Source: a virus | Length of the DNA: 22,250 nucleotides | Direction: 5' to 3' (one strand) | IMG/VR virus record: IMGVR_UViG_3300040946_000369 | Span: 1-22,250 of that record | Part shown: one piece after another, positions 7,303 to 15,088 of the stretch | Layout: each line of letters opens with the position of its first letter | How positions within the stretch are numbered: position 1 is the stretch's first letter | The notes under the pieces: model-generated | Seen by the model: the letters and a program-made list of their open reading frames with translations, nothing else | The model's database searches: none | Told to the model about the DNA's origin: nothing | Made by a program: the position numbers and the translations under genes

Positions 7303-7842
7303 TTAGTAGAGCGTTCCTCCACGAATACGAAGCCAGCCGTTGTTCGCCGCGGGCAGCCTGGTGACGTAACCAACGATGCGATCCGACTCTGATGCCCCAT
7401 GGCCAACGAGACCACTAAGTGTGCGCGTACCGAAGAAGCCGCCAATAGAAATGCTGGCAACTTTGACAGGCTGCAAAATTGCAGTGATCGCTGCACCGGA
7501 GTTAACAACAGCTGCCGGATCGAAAATACGGGTTTCGAACTCCCACGCGTTGAGCCAAAGAACAGGAGTCTTGTTATCGGCCATCGCCTGGATGTCGAAC
7601 CGGCCGTTCTCTGCCCACAGTGGCCAGCAAAGCTGGGTACCTGCCCAAACACTTCCCGCGGTTTGCGTGATGTCGAACGGACGAACCAGCTGCGCGTTGG
7701 AATTCAGCGTAACCCATTCGCCGTCAATGAGCGAAAGAGGGTTGGCCGGATTTACCAGCGTTTTATCCGCAGGGAGCAGATCACGGCGAACGACAGGCAG
7801 GACGTCGGTAACCGGTCGGAAATTCTCACGATACGTAGTCAT
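7303..7842 (-). CDS. Probable capsid decoration/cement protein (179 aa)
   Basis: The protein directly precedes the major capsid gene. It is rich in beta-strand, Gly and aromatic residues, has no membrane segment or signal peptide, and ends with a strand-rich segment (IVGYVTRLPAANNGWLRIRG). N-terminal residues (YRENFRPVTDVLPVVRRDL) look like an extended arm. A small beta-rich protein beside the capsid gene is the usual layout for decoration or cement proteins, so the role is inferred from position and composition. A minor virion or tail protein cannot be excluded. The ATG has AAGGAGAT with good spacing, among the best SDs in the window, which suggests high expression as expected for a capsid-stoichiometry protein. 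Confidence 0.7.
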   Translation of the reverse strand: MTTYRENFRPVTDVLPVVRRDLLPADKTLVNPANPLSLIDGEWVTLNSNAQLVRPFDITQTAGSVWAGTQLCWPLWAENGRFDIQAMADNKTPVLWLNAWEFETRIFDPAAVVNSGAAITAILQPVKVASISIGGFFGTRTLSGLVGHGASESDRIVGYVTRLPAANNGWLRIRGGTLY

Positions 7843-7863
7843 TGATCTCTATCTCCTTATTAT

Positions 7864-7903
7864 CTTGCTTGAGGCGCAAGCTGCCTTGGCTCCGGTTAAC
7901 CGG
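7864..7903. other. Intergenic inverted repeats between coiled-coil and decoration genes
   Basis: The gap of about 70 nt holds a 5-bp hairpin (CTTGC / GCAAG, 7-nt loop, 7864-7880) and a perfect 12-nt palindrome CCGGTTAACCGG (7892-7903). No T run follows either. They may affect mRNA processing or bind a protein dimer; nothing further can be supported. Confidence 0.3.
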
Positions 7904-7915
7904 TATTACCCTTCG

Positions 7916-8290
7916 CTACCCGATGTCTCCAATGATATACCGTTCGAAGTCAGAACCCGTAGAAGCGCTGACATTTGTTCCAACAGCGGCTGTCTTCAGC
8001 ATATCGGGACCGGTAATATTGAGCGCCTCACGAAGAACCTCAAACCCATGAGGATCTTGATGCGCTTTCTTTTCAAGCTGATCCGTGAGGTCTTCAAAAG
8101 AAACGCTGGTATGCACTCCTTTATCATGCATATCCATGGCTACTTTCTCAGCCTCCATGCGCAAGCGCAAGGATTTGACCTCAGAAGCCAGCTTAGTGTT
8201 CTCTTGCGCCAGATGATCTCGTTCATGAGAAACCTGAACCAACGCAGTGGCGCCGTCACGAAGTACTTGAGCAATCTTTGTCTGGTCCAT
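7916..8290 (-). CDS. Coiled-coil protein, scaffold-like candidate (124 aa)
   Basis: The N-terminal 55 residues form a long heptad-patterned helix (VSHERDHLAQENTKLASEV and on). A second helical part carries SFEDLTDQLEKKAHQD, and near residue 100 is MLKTAAVG, a copy of the K-T-A motif shared by the head proteins. It lies just upstream of the decoration and capsid genes in transcription order. Small, helical, charged proteins in this position are often scaffolding proteins or chaperones, so that is a plausible but unproven role. The ATG has AGGT 7 nt upstream. No enzymatic motif is seen. Confidence 0.75.
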   Translation of the reverse strand: MDQTKIAQVLRDGATALVQVSHERDHLAQENTKLASEVKSLRLRMEAEKVAMDMHDKGVHTSVSFEDLTDQLEKKAHQDPHGFEVLREALNITGPDMLKTAAVGTNVSASTGSDFERYIIGDIG

Positions 8291-8301
8291 GACTTACCTG
8301 T

Positions 8302-8321
8302 CTAGAACTCCAGGAGTCTAG
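8302..8321 (-). other. Intergenic hairpin between the 686-aa and 124-aa genes
   Basis: CTAGA-a-CTC pairs with GAG-TCTAG across a CAG loop (8 bp with one bulged A). It occupies most of the 36-nt gap before the coiled-coil gene. No T run is present. It resembles the other small intergenic hairpins in the head region; function unknown. Confidence 0.35.
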
Positions 8322-8326
8322 CTTCC

Positions 8327-10387
8327 TTACATCGGCTGGCTGGCGTTAAAGCCGCTGGCTGCTTGAGGGGTATTAGGAGCACTTCCACCACCCATCATTG
8401 CCTTTTTCGTCTTCTTCGACTTGGGAGGCTCGCCCGCAGTTTTCTGCTGTTCAGCCAATTTGGCAAGAACAGCTCGCGCTGCCGCAGTCTTCGTCAACGA
8501 CGCATTTACGCTAGCGAACTTGGTACCAGCCTCTTCGGTATGATCGAATGCTTCCCTAAGCGTGCGGTCATGCTGCATAGAAAGCGCAGGCTCATTAATG
8601 ATGGCGCCAAGATCATGCTTGGGATCTGCCTTAGCCTGTTGCTTCTTGTAATTGATAGCCGCCTCGTTTGAAGCAATTAGGTTCTTCTGCGAATTCACGT
8701 CGCTCGGCTCGGGAGGGCCATCGGTTTCAGAAGCAGAAACGCCATCGGGTAGATTGGGTCCGATCGTGTCATTGATTTTACCGGCGTCGATTTGCGCTGG
8801 GAATATGGCATCCTCAGCTTGCTTGTACAAACCGACGGCCATCAGATTACGAGCGTAGACAGAACCTGTTTTAGGAGCACCTTCAGCTGCCTGCGCCTCA
8901 AGAGCCTTATTGGCCAAAAAGTCATTTACTGCTTTTTGGTGTCCGCTAACCATACCGTAGCCGGCGCCGATGCCAGTACCAAGACCAGCACCAATACCGC
9001 CGCCAATAAGCGCGCCTTCCCCTGCGCTTCCATAAAGTGCACCCAGACCAGCGCCACCAAGTGCGCCTACACCACCCCCAACACCAAGCCCGGCAAGGCT
9101 ACCAAGCAGATTACCTCGCAGACCTTCTTCAGCAGCTTGATGACCACCCGCAGCGTCTCCTGTCTGCATACGGCCAAGCCCATAGCCAACAGGGTTCATG
9201 AATGTAGCAAGCGGTAGACGCGCCGTCTTTGCCATAGCGGCAGCCGCTTGTTCAATCGCCGAAGCGTGCTTTGCACCTTTTGGAACGTGTTTGCCAACGC
9301 CCATTCTGGTTAGACCGCCACCAATCGTTCCAATTCCTCTAGCGACGCGTCCACCACCAAGCGCTTTAGCGCGCTGATGCCCAGCGGTACTACCAGCGAT
9401 AGCACCAGTAACTTTACCAACAGTGCCACCTACGCTGCGCCCCTTGCGCTCAAGGGGTGTTTCATCTTTTGCCGCGGCAATCTTACCGACACCACCGGTT
9501 TTTACGAGCTGAAGATTGCCTTTGCCGTCCGTTTCGATACGTGCAAGACCAAGAGTGACGAGATTATTTGCGTAAGCAGCCGAGGTTTTCTGTCCCTCAA
9601 TACTTGTCTTTTGATTGGGGATGGGCTCTTCGGGTTGCTCTGGATGCTCCACGGCATCGTTGGTCTGAAGCCCGGTACCAGGGTCAGCAGGACGGGTAGG
9701 ATCCTTCTGCTGCTCAGGATTTTTGGGAGGCTGCTCTAGCGCTCTACCGCTCTCATTTGGCTGAAGCGGGGGGTTGGAGCTTACCGCGTGCGTAACATCC
9801 AATGCACCAGGGCCTTCCCCAGGACCAACACCCGTCGTTGTTCCAGAATCAAGCTCGATTGCGGCAAGCTTTGGATTCATCTTCTTTGCAATAGAATCCA
9901 AGGCACCGGCCAACTTGATGGTCAGCGTTGTAGGCATACTCGTAGGTCGCGCCGACGCAGTTTTTGTCTGTGTAACCGGAGGCGTACCTCCGTTATTCGC
10001 GATTTGACGAGCCGCTTCAAGGCCCACATCGACCCGTGCTGCAGCACCCGCCGTGGCTTGTTTGATCAATTCCTGGAGCGAGGGTCGCCCGGTCATCGTA
10101 GGCATCGAACTGTTCTCCTGTACGGACGCAACCTTAGGTAGGAACTCAAGCCCACGTGGAGCTTGTGATTTTTGAGCGCTGGCTCCCATATCGGGTGTTG
10201 GCGGAGTTCCTGTATTCACGCGAGAGTACGTTGTACGGCCACCAAGACCTACCGGCCCACGCTGTCCAGGCGCAGGTTTATTCTCAATTGCCGTTTGTGG
10301 CACAGGCGCTTGACGAGCTGGGGCGGTGCTAGGATCAGGAGTTCCCGACCCGATACCATCCGCCAGCTTGTACAAAACCTGCCCCAT
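8327..10387 (-). CDS. Large glycine-zipper virion-type protein with six K-T/Q-A motifs (686 aa)
   Basis: No family is recognised. Order: a Pro/Gly-rich disordered N-terminus (1-100), helices with K-x-A motifs (about 85-175), an acidic/Pro linker (185-260), a first Gly-rich segment (317-367), a short helix bracketed by KHAS and AKTA (373-389), a second long glycine zipper (424-482, GxxxG repeated), a helix bracketed by KTGS and YKQA (506-524), and a Lys/Ala-rich end. K-[TQ]-A motifs are at about 109, 142, 387, 522, 633 and 649. Its composition closely parallels the 607-aa and 676-aa proteins. The zippers suggest membrane contact, for example an internal protein ejected with DNA, but this is inferred. 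The SD is weak (AAAGG at a long spacing). Confidence 0.85.
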   Translation of the reverse strand: MGQVLYKLADGIGSGTPDPSTAPARQAPVPQTAIENKPAPGQRGPVGLGGRTTYSRVNTGTPPTPDMGASAQKSQAPRGLEFLPKVASVQENSSMPTMTGRPSLQELIKQATAGAAARVDVGLEAARQIANNGGTPPVTQTKTASARPTSMPTTLTIKLAGALDSIAKKMNPKLAAIELDSGTTTGVGPGEGPGALDVTHAVSSNPPLQPNESGRALEQPPKNPEQQKDPTRPADPGTGLQTNDAVEHPEQPEEPIPNQKTSIEGQKTSAAYANNLVTLGLARIETDGKGNLQLVKTGGVGKIAAAKDETPLERKGRSVGGTVGKVTGAIAGSTAGHQRAKALGGGRVARGIGTIGGGLTRMGVGKHVPKGAKHASAIEQAAAAMAKTARLPLATFMNPVGYGLGRMQTGDAAGGHQAAEEGLRGNLLGSLAGLGVGGGVGALGGAGLGALYGSAGEGALIGGGIGAGLGTGIGAGYGMVSGHQKAVNDFLANKALEAQAAEGAPKTGSVYARNLMAVGLYKQAEDAIFPAQIDAGKINDTIGPNLPDGVSASETDGPPEPSDVNSQKNLIASNEAAINYKKQQAKADPKHDLGAIINEPALSMQHDRTLREAFDHTEEAGTKFASVNASLTKTAAARAVLAKLAEQQKTAGEPPKSKKTKKAMMGGGSAPNTPQAASGFNASQPM

Positions 10388-10405
10388 GACTAAAGCCTTT
10401 GGCGC

Positions 10406-11158
10406 TTACGCCGGAACCTGAGACCAATCGATCGGGTAACCAGCAGACTCCATGAGCTCAAGCGCGCGAACGTTGAGCGTGTGGTCGTAATTACCCTTCG
10501 TAGCGGCAGAGGCCGTCTTGTCCATCGGAGGAACACCCAGCGTAAGAAGCGCATTCAACCGATTGGCGGCGTCGTTGACGTCCATATTGGCTGCCTGCGC
10601 CAACTTGAGCGCGTACTTGGCCGCCTGAACGTCAAGGGCAGATGCAGCCTGCTTTACAGCAGCCGTTTTCGCCGTAGGGACAACGACAGGTACCTGCTTA
10701 CCGGAAACCGCAGAAGCTTCAGCCAGCTTGATCTTCTGCTGCTCATCGTGGAGAGCATGCGCCATAGTGCGCCCAAGGTAATCAGCTTCAGCAACCTTCT
10801 GTTGCCACTCAGCCATTGCATAGGCTTGCGCCTGTGCCTCCTTTTTCTCCTCCTCCTCTTTTTCCTCTTCTTTCTTCTCTTCCTCTTTCTTCTCTTCGTG
10901 CGTCTCCCCCTCGCCGTCCCTGTGCTCACCCTCTTCCTTGTTCTCTTCGAAGGGGTTCTCACCGGCTTGCTTGGTGAAAGCGCTGTAGAGCTCGGTACGA
11001 GCCTCAGGAGTCATAGCCGACAGATCAATTCCGTTGGCCGCCGCTGATTTGGCGAACAACTCCAGATGGGCTTGTTTGCGCATCTCTTGATTGACAACAT
11101 CGCCGTACCCATGAGTATTGTAACGAGCTGCGAGCTGGGGGTTCATACCGGTATTCAT
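10406..11158 (-). CDS. Charged helical protein, scaffold candidate next to the protease (250 aa)
   Basis: The protein has a helical N-terminal part (1-65) with two K-Q-A motifs, an almost pure Glu/Lys stretch (71-107) predicted to be a stiff single helix, then Ala-rich helices carrying AKTA, VKQA and DKTA, and a C-terminus ending SGYPIDWSQVPA (truncated view of ESAGYPIDWSQVPA). No enzymatic or membrane motif is seen. It lies directly downstream of the prohead protease. In many phages the scaffold sits there and is degraded by that protease, which fits the highly charged helical composition, but the assignment is by position and composition only. SD AGAGGA lies 5 nt before the ATG. The Glu/Lys stretch is encoded by an uninterrupted 61-nt purine run. 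Confidence 0.8.
   Translation of the reverse strand: MNTGMNPQLAARYNTHGYGDVVNQEMRKQAHLELFAKSAAANGIDLSAMTPEARTELYSAFTKQAGENPFEENKEEGEHRDGEGETHEEKKEEEKKEEEKEEEEKKEAQAQAYAMAEWQQKVAEADYLGRTMAHALHDEQQKIKLAEASAVSGKQVPVVVPTAKTAAVKQAASALDVQAAKYALKLAQAANMDVNDAANRLNALLTLGVPPMDKTASAATKGNYDHTLNVRALELMESAGYPIDWSQVPA
10837..10897. repeat. 61-nt uninterrupted polypyrimidine (+) / polypurine (-) tract
   Basis: Every base from 10837 to 10897 is C or T on the plus strand. The coding strand is therefore all purine, made of GAA, GAG, AAA and AAG codons for a Glu/Lys helix. Such tracts can form triplexes or slip in replication. Selection for the Glu/Lys helix is the simplest explanation. Confidence 0.85.
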
Positions 11159-11191
11159 TCTCTTCCTCTTACAGAGCGAGAAGCTGTCTAG

Positions 11192-12835
11192 CTAATGATA
11201 AAGTTGTATCATCCGGGACGGCAAGTATGCAACTTCGTCCAGGTATGCATCGCGTAAGTAACAATAAGACAATGGCGTAAACACCTCTTCAGGAGTAGCT
11301 GAAGCGATTTTAAGGATATCAATATCCTTCTTTGTCGCCGTTTTCTGAAGCAGGCTTTGCGCGTAGGGGGCCATGGCCAGAGCTTGTTTTCTATATCCGT
11401 TATAAGCGGCCCCAATCTTACGAAGAAGCTCAGAGTCATGGGAAGTACTCTCCCTTGGAGAATCCCCAGAAGAGCTAATCACAACAACGCGGCGCTCAAT
11501 GGCTGGAGCCAGAGCCGTGCGCTGATCAAATAAAGGCAAAAGCATTCGCGCCAACGCAGGCATAAACGAATCAGGAGACAACGGGCATTCTGCGCTATCC
11601 TCCGATTCTGGAAATACCTTGTTGTCTTTTTCTAACGAATCTGCCAACGCCCCTCTACCCGCCCTTATCAAAACAATTCTTTGGAACTCTCTGGGGCGCA
11701 ATAGCATGCCAAGTCCACTCGTTGTGCTTAGAGCACTCGACGTGGGTACACCAGCTAGCGCACTAAGAATTTCTTTAGGTATATCCGGCTCATTCTTGGT
11801 CATGAGCGGGATAGCTTTCGCGGCAGCTGGGATAGGAGTTACCTCTTTATCTATTTCGGCGTTCTTGTCTTTTGCTGATTTACCCAAGAAGGCAACTTTC
11901 AAAGCGTCCTGTGCTTCAGCAACTTTCTCAAAGCCGACGTAACGAACAGAAGCTGTCTTAGCCTCAGGCTCGCTCTGCACCGAACCATTACGCGCGATAT
12001 AAACCATCACCTTAGCGGTGCGGTCTGCCCCAATGAACACGAAACTGATATCAAAGAATCTAGGATAGTCGTTGTAGACGAATACCTTCCTGCCATCAGG
12101 CAGGATCTTGTTCATGCTTTTAAGGCAATACTCATCGTAGTCATCCCGGGTAATGCTGAGACCCTTAATGGGATCTTTCTTGTGGTATTCAAGGACAGCG
12201 ATACCTGGGTGCTTGTGCTTTTTAGGATCAAACGTCGCCTGCGCTTTGCGGTATTTATCCCAATCAAGAGTGATCGAGCTGCAGTCATATGGGACCCTTG
12301 TGCCCATGCTGACATCGGCGTATTGCCCAGCCTGCAGCTTATCCCAAACCGGGATACCCCCGAACTCGATACAGTTAGCATGGTCTACTCGAACAACGAG
12401 CTCGACCCGCTTCATGTGGTCATTCCAAACCGCAAGCTCTACGCTGCCATAAGCGCGATTTATATCCTTATTTTTGTGGTGGGAAAATACACCAGCGTTG
12501 TAAAAGGTAGGAAAGCCATAAGACCAATTAGTGGACAGGGCCCTATCAACACCAGGGTTATCTGACCAATTCGATGGCTTGTGAACAAGTCCAGCTTCTG
12601 TAAATGCATCTCCATTAATATTACTGGAGTAATACTCACTGGCGCCCAACGCGTTTACGAGAACGTATTGCGCGTCTTGTCTAGGCCTAAGCCCGGCTAT
12701 GTATTGCGCGATAGGAGTGAGCAAATGCGAGGCGGCAGTCTTCTCAAACGCCCGATCTACCTCAGGAGTGCTAAAGAGAGGTATCGCGGTGTAGCCAAAG
12801 TCGTTCTGACGTGAGAAGGTACTGAGCTTAAGCAC
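11192..12835 (-). CDS. Prohead maturation protease, assemblin-like, with long C-terminal extension (547 aa)
   Basis: The first roughly 280 residues fit the herpesvirus-assemblin/prohead-protease pattern: NINGDAF (72-78), GVFSHH (115-120) with candidate catalytic His119/120, GSVELAVW (130-137), a strand with VVRVDH, and ADVSMGTRV (173-181) with candidate nucleophile Ser176. These proteases cleave scaffold and other head proteins inside the prohead during maturation. The C-terminal 260 residues go beyond the usual domain; they are Ala-rich with K-T-A motifs (for example EAKTASVRYVGFEKVAEA) and may be a scaffold-like or self-cleaved part. The start is GTG at 12835 with a poor SD. The 184-aa gene ends 8 bp upstream. 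Recognition is from motifs, so the catalytic assignment is moderately sure. Confidence 0.78.
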   Translation of the reverse strand: MLKLSTFSRQNDFGYTAIPLFSTPEVDRAFEKTAASHLLTPIAQYIAGLRPRQDAQYVLVNALGASEYYSSNINGDAFTEAGLVHKPSNWSDNPGVDRALSTNWSYGFPTFYNAGVFSHHKNKDINRAYGSVELAVWNDHMKRVELVVRVDHANCIEFGGIPVWDKLQAGQYADVSMGTRVPYDCSSITLDWDKYRKAQATFDPKKHKHPGIAVLEYHKKDPIKGLSITRDDYDEYCLKSMNKILPDGRKVFVYNDYPRFFDISFVFIGADRTAKVMVYIARNGSVQSEPEAKTASVRYVGFEKVAEAQDALKVAFLGKSAKDKNAEIDKEVTPIPAAAKAIPLMTKNEPDIPKEILSALAGVPTSSALSTTSGLGMLLRPREFQRIVLIRAGRGALADSLEKDNKVFPESEDSAECPLSPDSFMPALARMLLPLFDQRTALAPAIERRVVVISSSGDSPRESTSHDSELLRKIGAAYNGYRKQALAMAPYAQSLLQKTATKKDIDILKIASATPEEVFTPLSYCYLRDAYLDEVAYLPSRMIQLYH

Positions 12836-12843
12836 AAAAGGCT

Positions 12844-13398
12844 CTATGGAGTACCCAAAGACTCCTTAAGGTTCTTTTCCTTCTGCATTAGCTCCAGCGC
12901 TTTAACGCGCTCTGCCTGTGCCGCGAGCGGGTCGACCTGGCGAGCTCCAGCAGAAAGTGCATTACCAATGCCAGGACCAGCGCTGGTGAAAGCTTTTGAG
13001 ATAGAAGACTGAGGTAGTTCTTTGACTTGACCTCGCGCCTCTGCCGCAACAAGCCCAGGCGCCTGTGTATTACCCAGCATCTTCTTCATGTACGCGCTGG
13101 CGATGAGAGGGTCTGAGGCAAACTCAGGATTCATCTTATGCAGCGCGTTGAACATCAAATTGAACCTTTTTGGGTCCTGCGCGTGATGCTCCTGCAGCTC
13201 TTCATCGTTGGCCAACATATTATTGAAATGGTGGCTCTTAGTAACCGCGTTGTAGATTTTACTAGCGGCGACAGGAAGGGCCGCGGCGGCAACAGTGGCA
13301 CCCGCATGAATACCAGCGTTACGAAGCGCAGGCCCCCAACCGTGCTCTTGCGGACCTTCGGCTTGCTTCGTCGAGAGGTATTCCTCTACCGGATCCAT
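12844..13398 (-). CDS. Helical virion-type protein (184 aa)
   Basis: GTG (13401) and ATG (13398) are adjacent in frame. The ATG is preferred because GAGGTG sits at about 7 nt, and its A is shared with the TGA stop of the 320-aa gene (TGATG), a typical coupled junction. Residues near 11 contain TKQA. A short hydrophobic Ala-rich stretch (about 28-48) is followed by a helical domain with FNNMLANDEELQEHH, RFNLMFNALHKMNPEF and ASDPLIASAYMKKML, then an Ala/Gln-rich C-terminus. It lies between the 320-aa gene and the protease. The family is not recognised. The central helical domain looks like a conserved fold, and an internal head protein role is inferred from the neighbourhood. Confidence 0.8.
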   Translation of the reverse strand: MDPVEEYLSTKQAEGPQEHGWGPALRNAGIHAGATVAAAALPVAASKIYNAVTKSHHFNNMLANDEELQEHHAQDPKRFNLMFNALHKMNPEFASDPLIASAYMKKMLGNTQAPGLVAAEARGQVKELPQSSISKAFTSAGPGIGNALSAGARQVDPLAAQAERVKALELMQKEKNLKESLGTP

Positions 13399-14360
13399 CA
13401 CACCACCTCAGAGTAATGCTGGTTTACCAAGCGCTCAAAAGTAGTGAGCTGGTTAATTCCATCCACGACCTCGTTTCTAGAAGCTCTAAGCTGCGCCAGC
13501 TTTGCCAGAGTATCGCAATAAGCGTCAAACGTGACGACTACGGGATGCTTCTCGTTCACAACAAGCCTTGTCCCAGCCGTCTTCTCAATAGAAGCTCCTA
13601 GAGCGTCCCAAGAACTAAAAACTTCTTCTTGCAATCGGGGGCTAAGAAAAGCGAACGCTGCTTTTACTAGCTCAGGCTTTGGTGCTAGCGCTTGATTCCA
13701 CGCTTGCACAATAGCGCCTAGAGACGTTCCAGATAACGCGGCTTGTTTAACTTGGTGATACATCTCCTCAGATACGCTGAGCAGGTCAACTTCAAGCTCC
13801 GACATTTGAGCCGTATGCGCGTCCTTGATCGTGGCGAGCTTGTCCCGAAGATCGTAAACATCAGCCAATGGCTTCGCGAACGGAATAGGAGCAGCTTTTT
13901 GACCTACGCGAAATACCTCAGCCAGAATGTCATCGTCAGCTACAGCCGCCGCCGTTTTTTCAAAGCCACGTGCAGCAGAAGTTTTTATAGGCGTATGCGA
14001 ATAATCAGCGATGCCCCTGTCAAACACCGTTCCGCCACCACCGTCATTCAAATCCTTTATCACTTCGCCAAAATGGGCTGGGCCACCATCAAACACCACG
14101 TACTTGCTAGCGGCGCCTTCTTTGTTAAATTCAGACAAGAAGGCACACGTGTTCGCGAACTCGACTACGCGGCGTACCTGCTCCGGCGCAAGTCCAGCGC
14201 TTTTAACCGTTTCCACGACAGCTGCGTTAAGTGTTGGCTGAGCGCCACTGCCGTAAAGATCCGCAGCATGATTCCCGTAAGTCTCCAGCTCTTCTCCGCT
14301 AACAGCGCGTGCTGAAGATTGCTGAATCAGTGTCTGCGGTGGTAGGTCGTACTGGCTCAT
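13398..14360 (-). CDS. Virion-type protein of unknown function, K-T/Q-A motifs (320 aa)
   Basis: The protein is mostly helical. Residues about 85-125 form a Gly/Asp-rich part (VVFDGGPAHFGEVIKDL, then DGGGGTVFDRG). After IKTSAARGFEKTAAA (about 125-140) comes a long helical region with VKQAAL (about 206) and IEKTAG (about 262). This combination of a folded N-terminal part and K-T-A-marked helices resembles the 250-aa and protease proteins, so it is probably packaged in or processed with the prohead. No SD is visible before the ATG at 14358-14360. Its start is 23 bp from the start of a divergent plus-strand gene, so its leader, if any, must run into that gene. It occupies the place after terL where a portal is often encoded, but it is too short and shows no portal features. 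Confidence 0.8.
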   Translation of the reverse strand: MSQYDLPPQTLIQQSSARAVSGEELETYGNHAADLYGSGAQPTLNAAVVETVKSAGLAPEQVRRVVEFANTCAFLSEFNKEGAASKYVVFDGGPAHFGEVIKDLNDGGGGTVFDRGIADYSHTPIKTSAARGFEKTAAAVADDDILAEVFRVGQKAAPIPFAKPLADVYDLRDKLATIKDAHTAQMSELEVDLLSVSEEMYHQVKQAALSGTSLGAIVQAWNQALAPKPELVKAAFAFLSPRLQEEVFSSWDALGASIEKTAGTRLVVNEKHPVVVTFDAYCDTLAKLAQLRASRNEVVDGINQLTTFERLVNQHYSEVV

Positions 14361-14383
14361 CGATTGTCTAAAGAGGGTACAAC

Positions 14384-15088
14384 ATGCGCGAGGACAGCGG
14401 AAGTAAAGAGAAAGTTGTAACGCTGCGAGAGACCGCAGAGATTCTTGGGGTGACTCCGGATCGTGTCACTGGCCTAATTCGTAATGGCACGCTCAAGAGA
14501 GTCCCTGGAAATCTGAAGTCAGAAGCGTTGCTCTATGCCGCAGACGTTGAGGCTCTCTACGAAACGCGCCTAGAAGGACGTCAAGGCCCCACGTCTCTTC
14601 AGATAAGAATCGCTACAGCAGAAAAAAAGAATAAGCTATTAGAGCATCGAATAGAGCTTCTCGAGCGGATGCTCGGCTTGGTCCCTCCGGCCGTACGCTA
14701 CGACAAAACGGAAATTCTCGACTTTCTCAACCGTGTGCATGAGGCGTTGAAGGAACCACCCACCGAGACACTGGAGATCCTTGATTGGTGCGCTTGCCTT
14801 TTCAGCATCCACGAAGAGCTGTTTGATCTTATCGAAGCTTATACCAGTAACCCCGAGCCATGGGTTGAGATCATGCTCTTGGCTGAGAGGATGTACAAGA
14901 ACAGCGAAGGGCGTTTGGACGATCAAGAACTCTTGAACGCCTATACAGAATTGGCGGCAGCAAGAAGAAGCCTTCGGCATGCGGTCTTCTTCTACATTTG
15001 GCGCCGGCAGGGAAGAGAAAAGGCTACGGAGATTATCCCCGAAGTGAGCCCCGATATTTTGCATAAAATTGGTAAATACGTTCGATAG
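14384..15088 (+). CDS. Helix-turn-helix plus coiled-coil protein, small-terminase candidate (234 aa)
   Basis: Residues about 10-60 form a MerR/excisionase-type winged helix: VVTLRETAEILGVTPDRVTG, then LIRNGTLKRVPG and LLYAADVEALYE. This is followed by a coiled coil (about 75-100, TAEKKNKLLEHRIELLERML) and a helical C-terminal region (110-230). The same order of winged helix then coiled coil occurs in Nu1-type small terminase subunits, which bind pac/cos DNA and recruit the large subunit. A transcription regulator is the main alternative. AGAGG lies 8 nt before the ATG. The gene is on the opposite strand to terL and is tail-to-tail with it, with 13 bp between stop codons, and head-to-head with the 320-aa gene. 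Placement beside terL supports, but does not prove, a packaging role. Confidence 0.8.
   Translation: MREDSGSKEKVVTLRETAEILGVTPDRVTGLIRNGTLKRVPGNLKSEALLYAADVEALYETRLEGRQGPTSLQIRIATAEKKNKLLEHRIELLERMLGLVPPAVRYDKTEILDFLNRVHEALKEPPTETLEILDWCACLFSIHEELFDLIEAYTSNPEPWVEIMLLAERMYKNSEGRLDDQELLNAYTELAAARRSLRHAVFFYIWRRQGREKATEIIPEVSPDILHKIGKYVR

Noticed and set aside
7376-8305. 309-codon plus-strand ORF
   Set aside because: It runs antisense across the decoration and coiled-coil genes and their intergenic hairpins, all of which have good SDs. Its own product looks unlike a folded protein, and it has no convincing SD.
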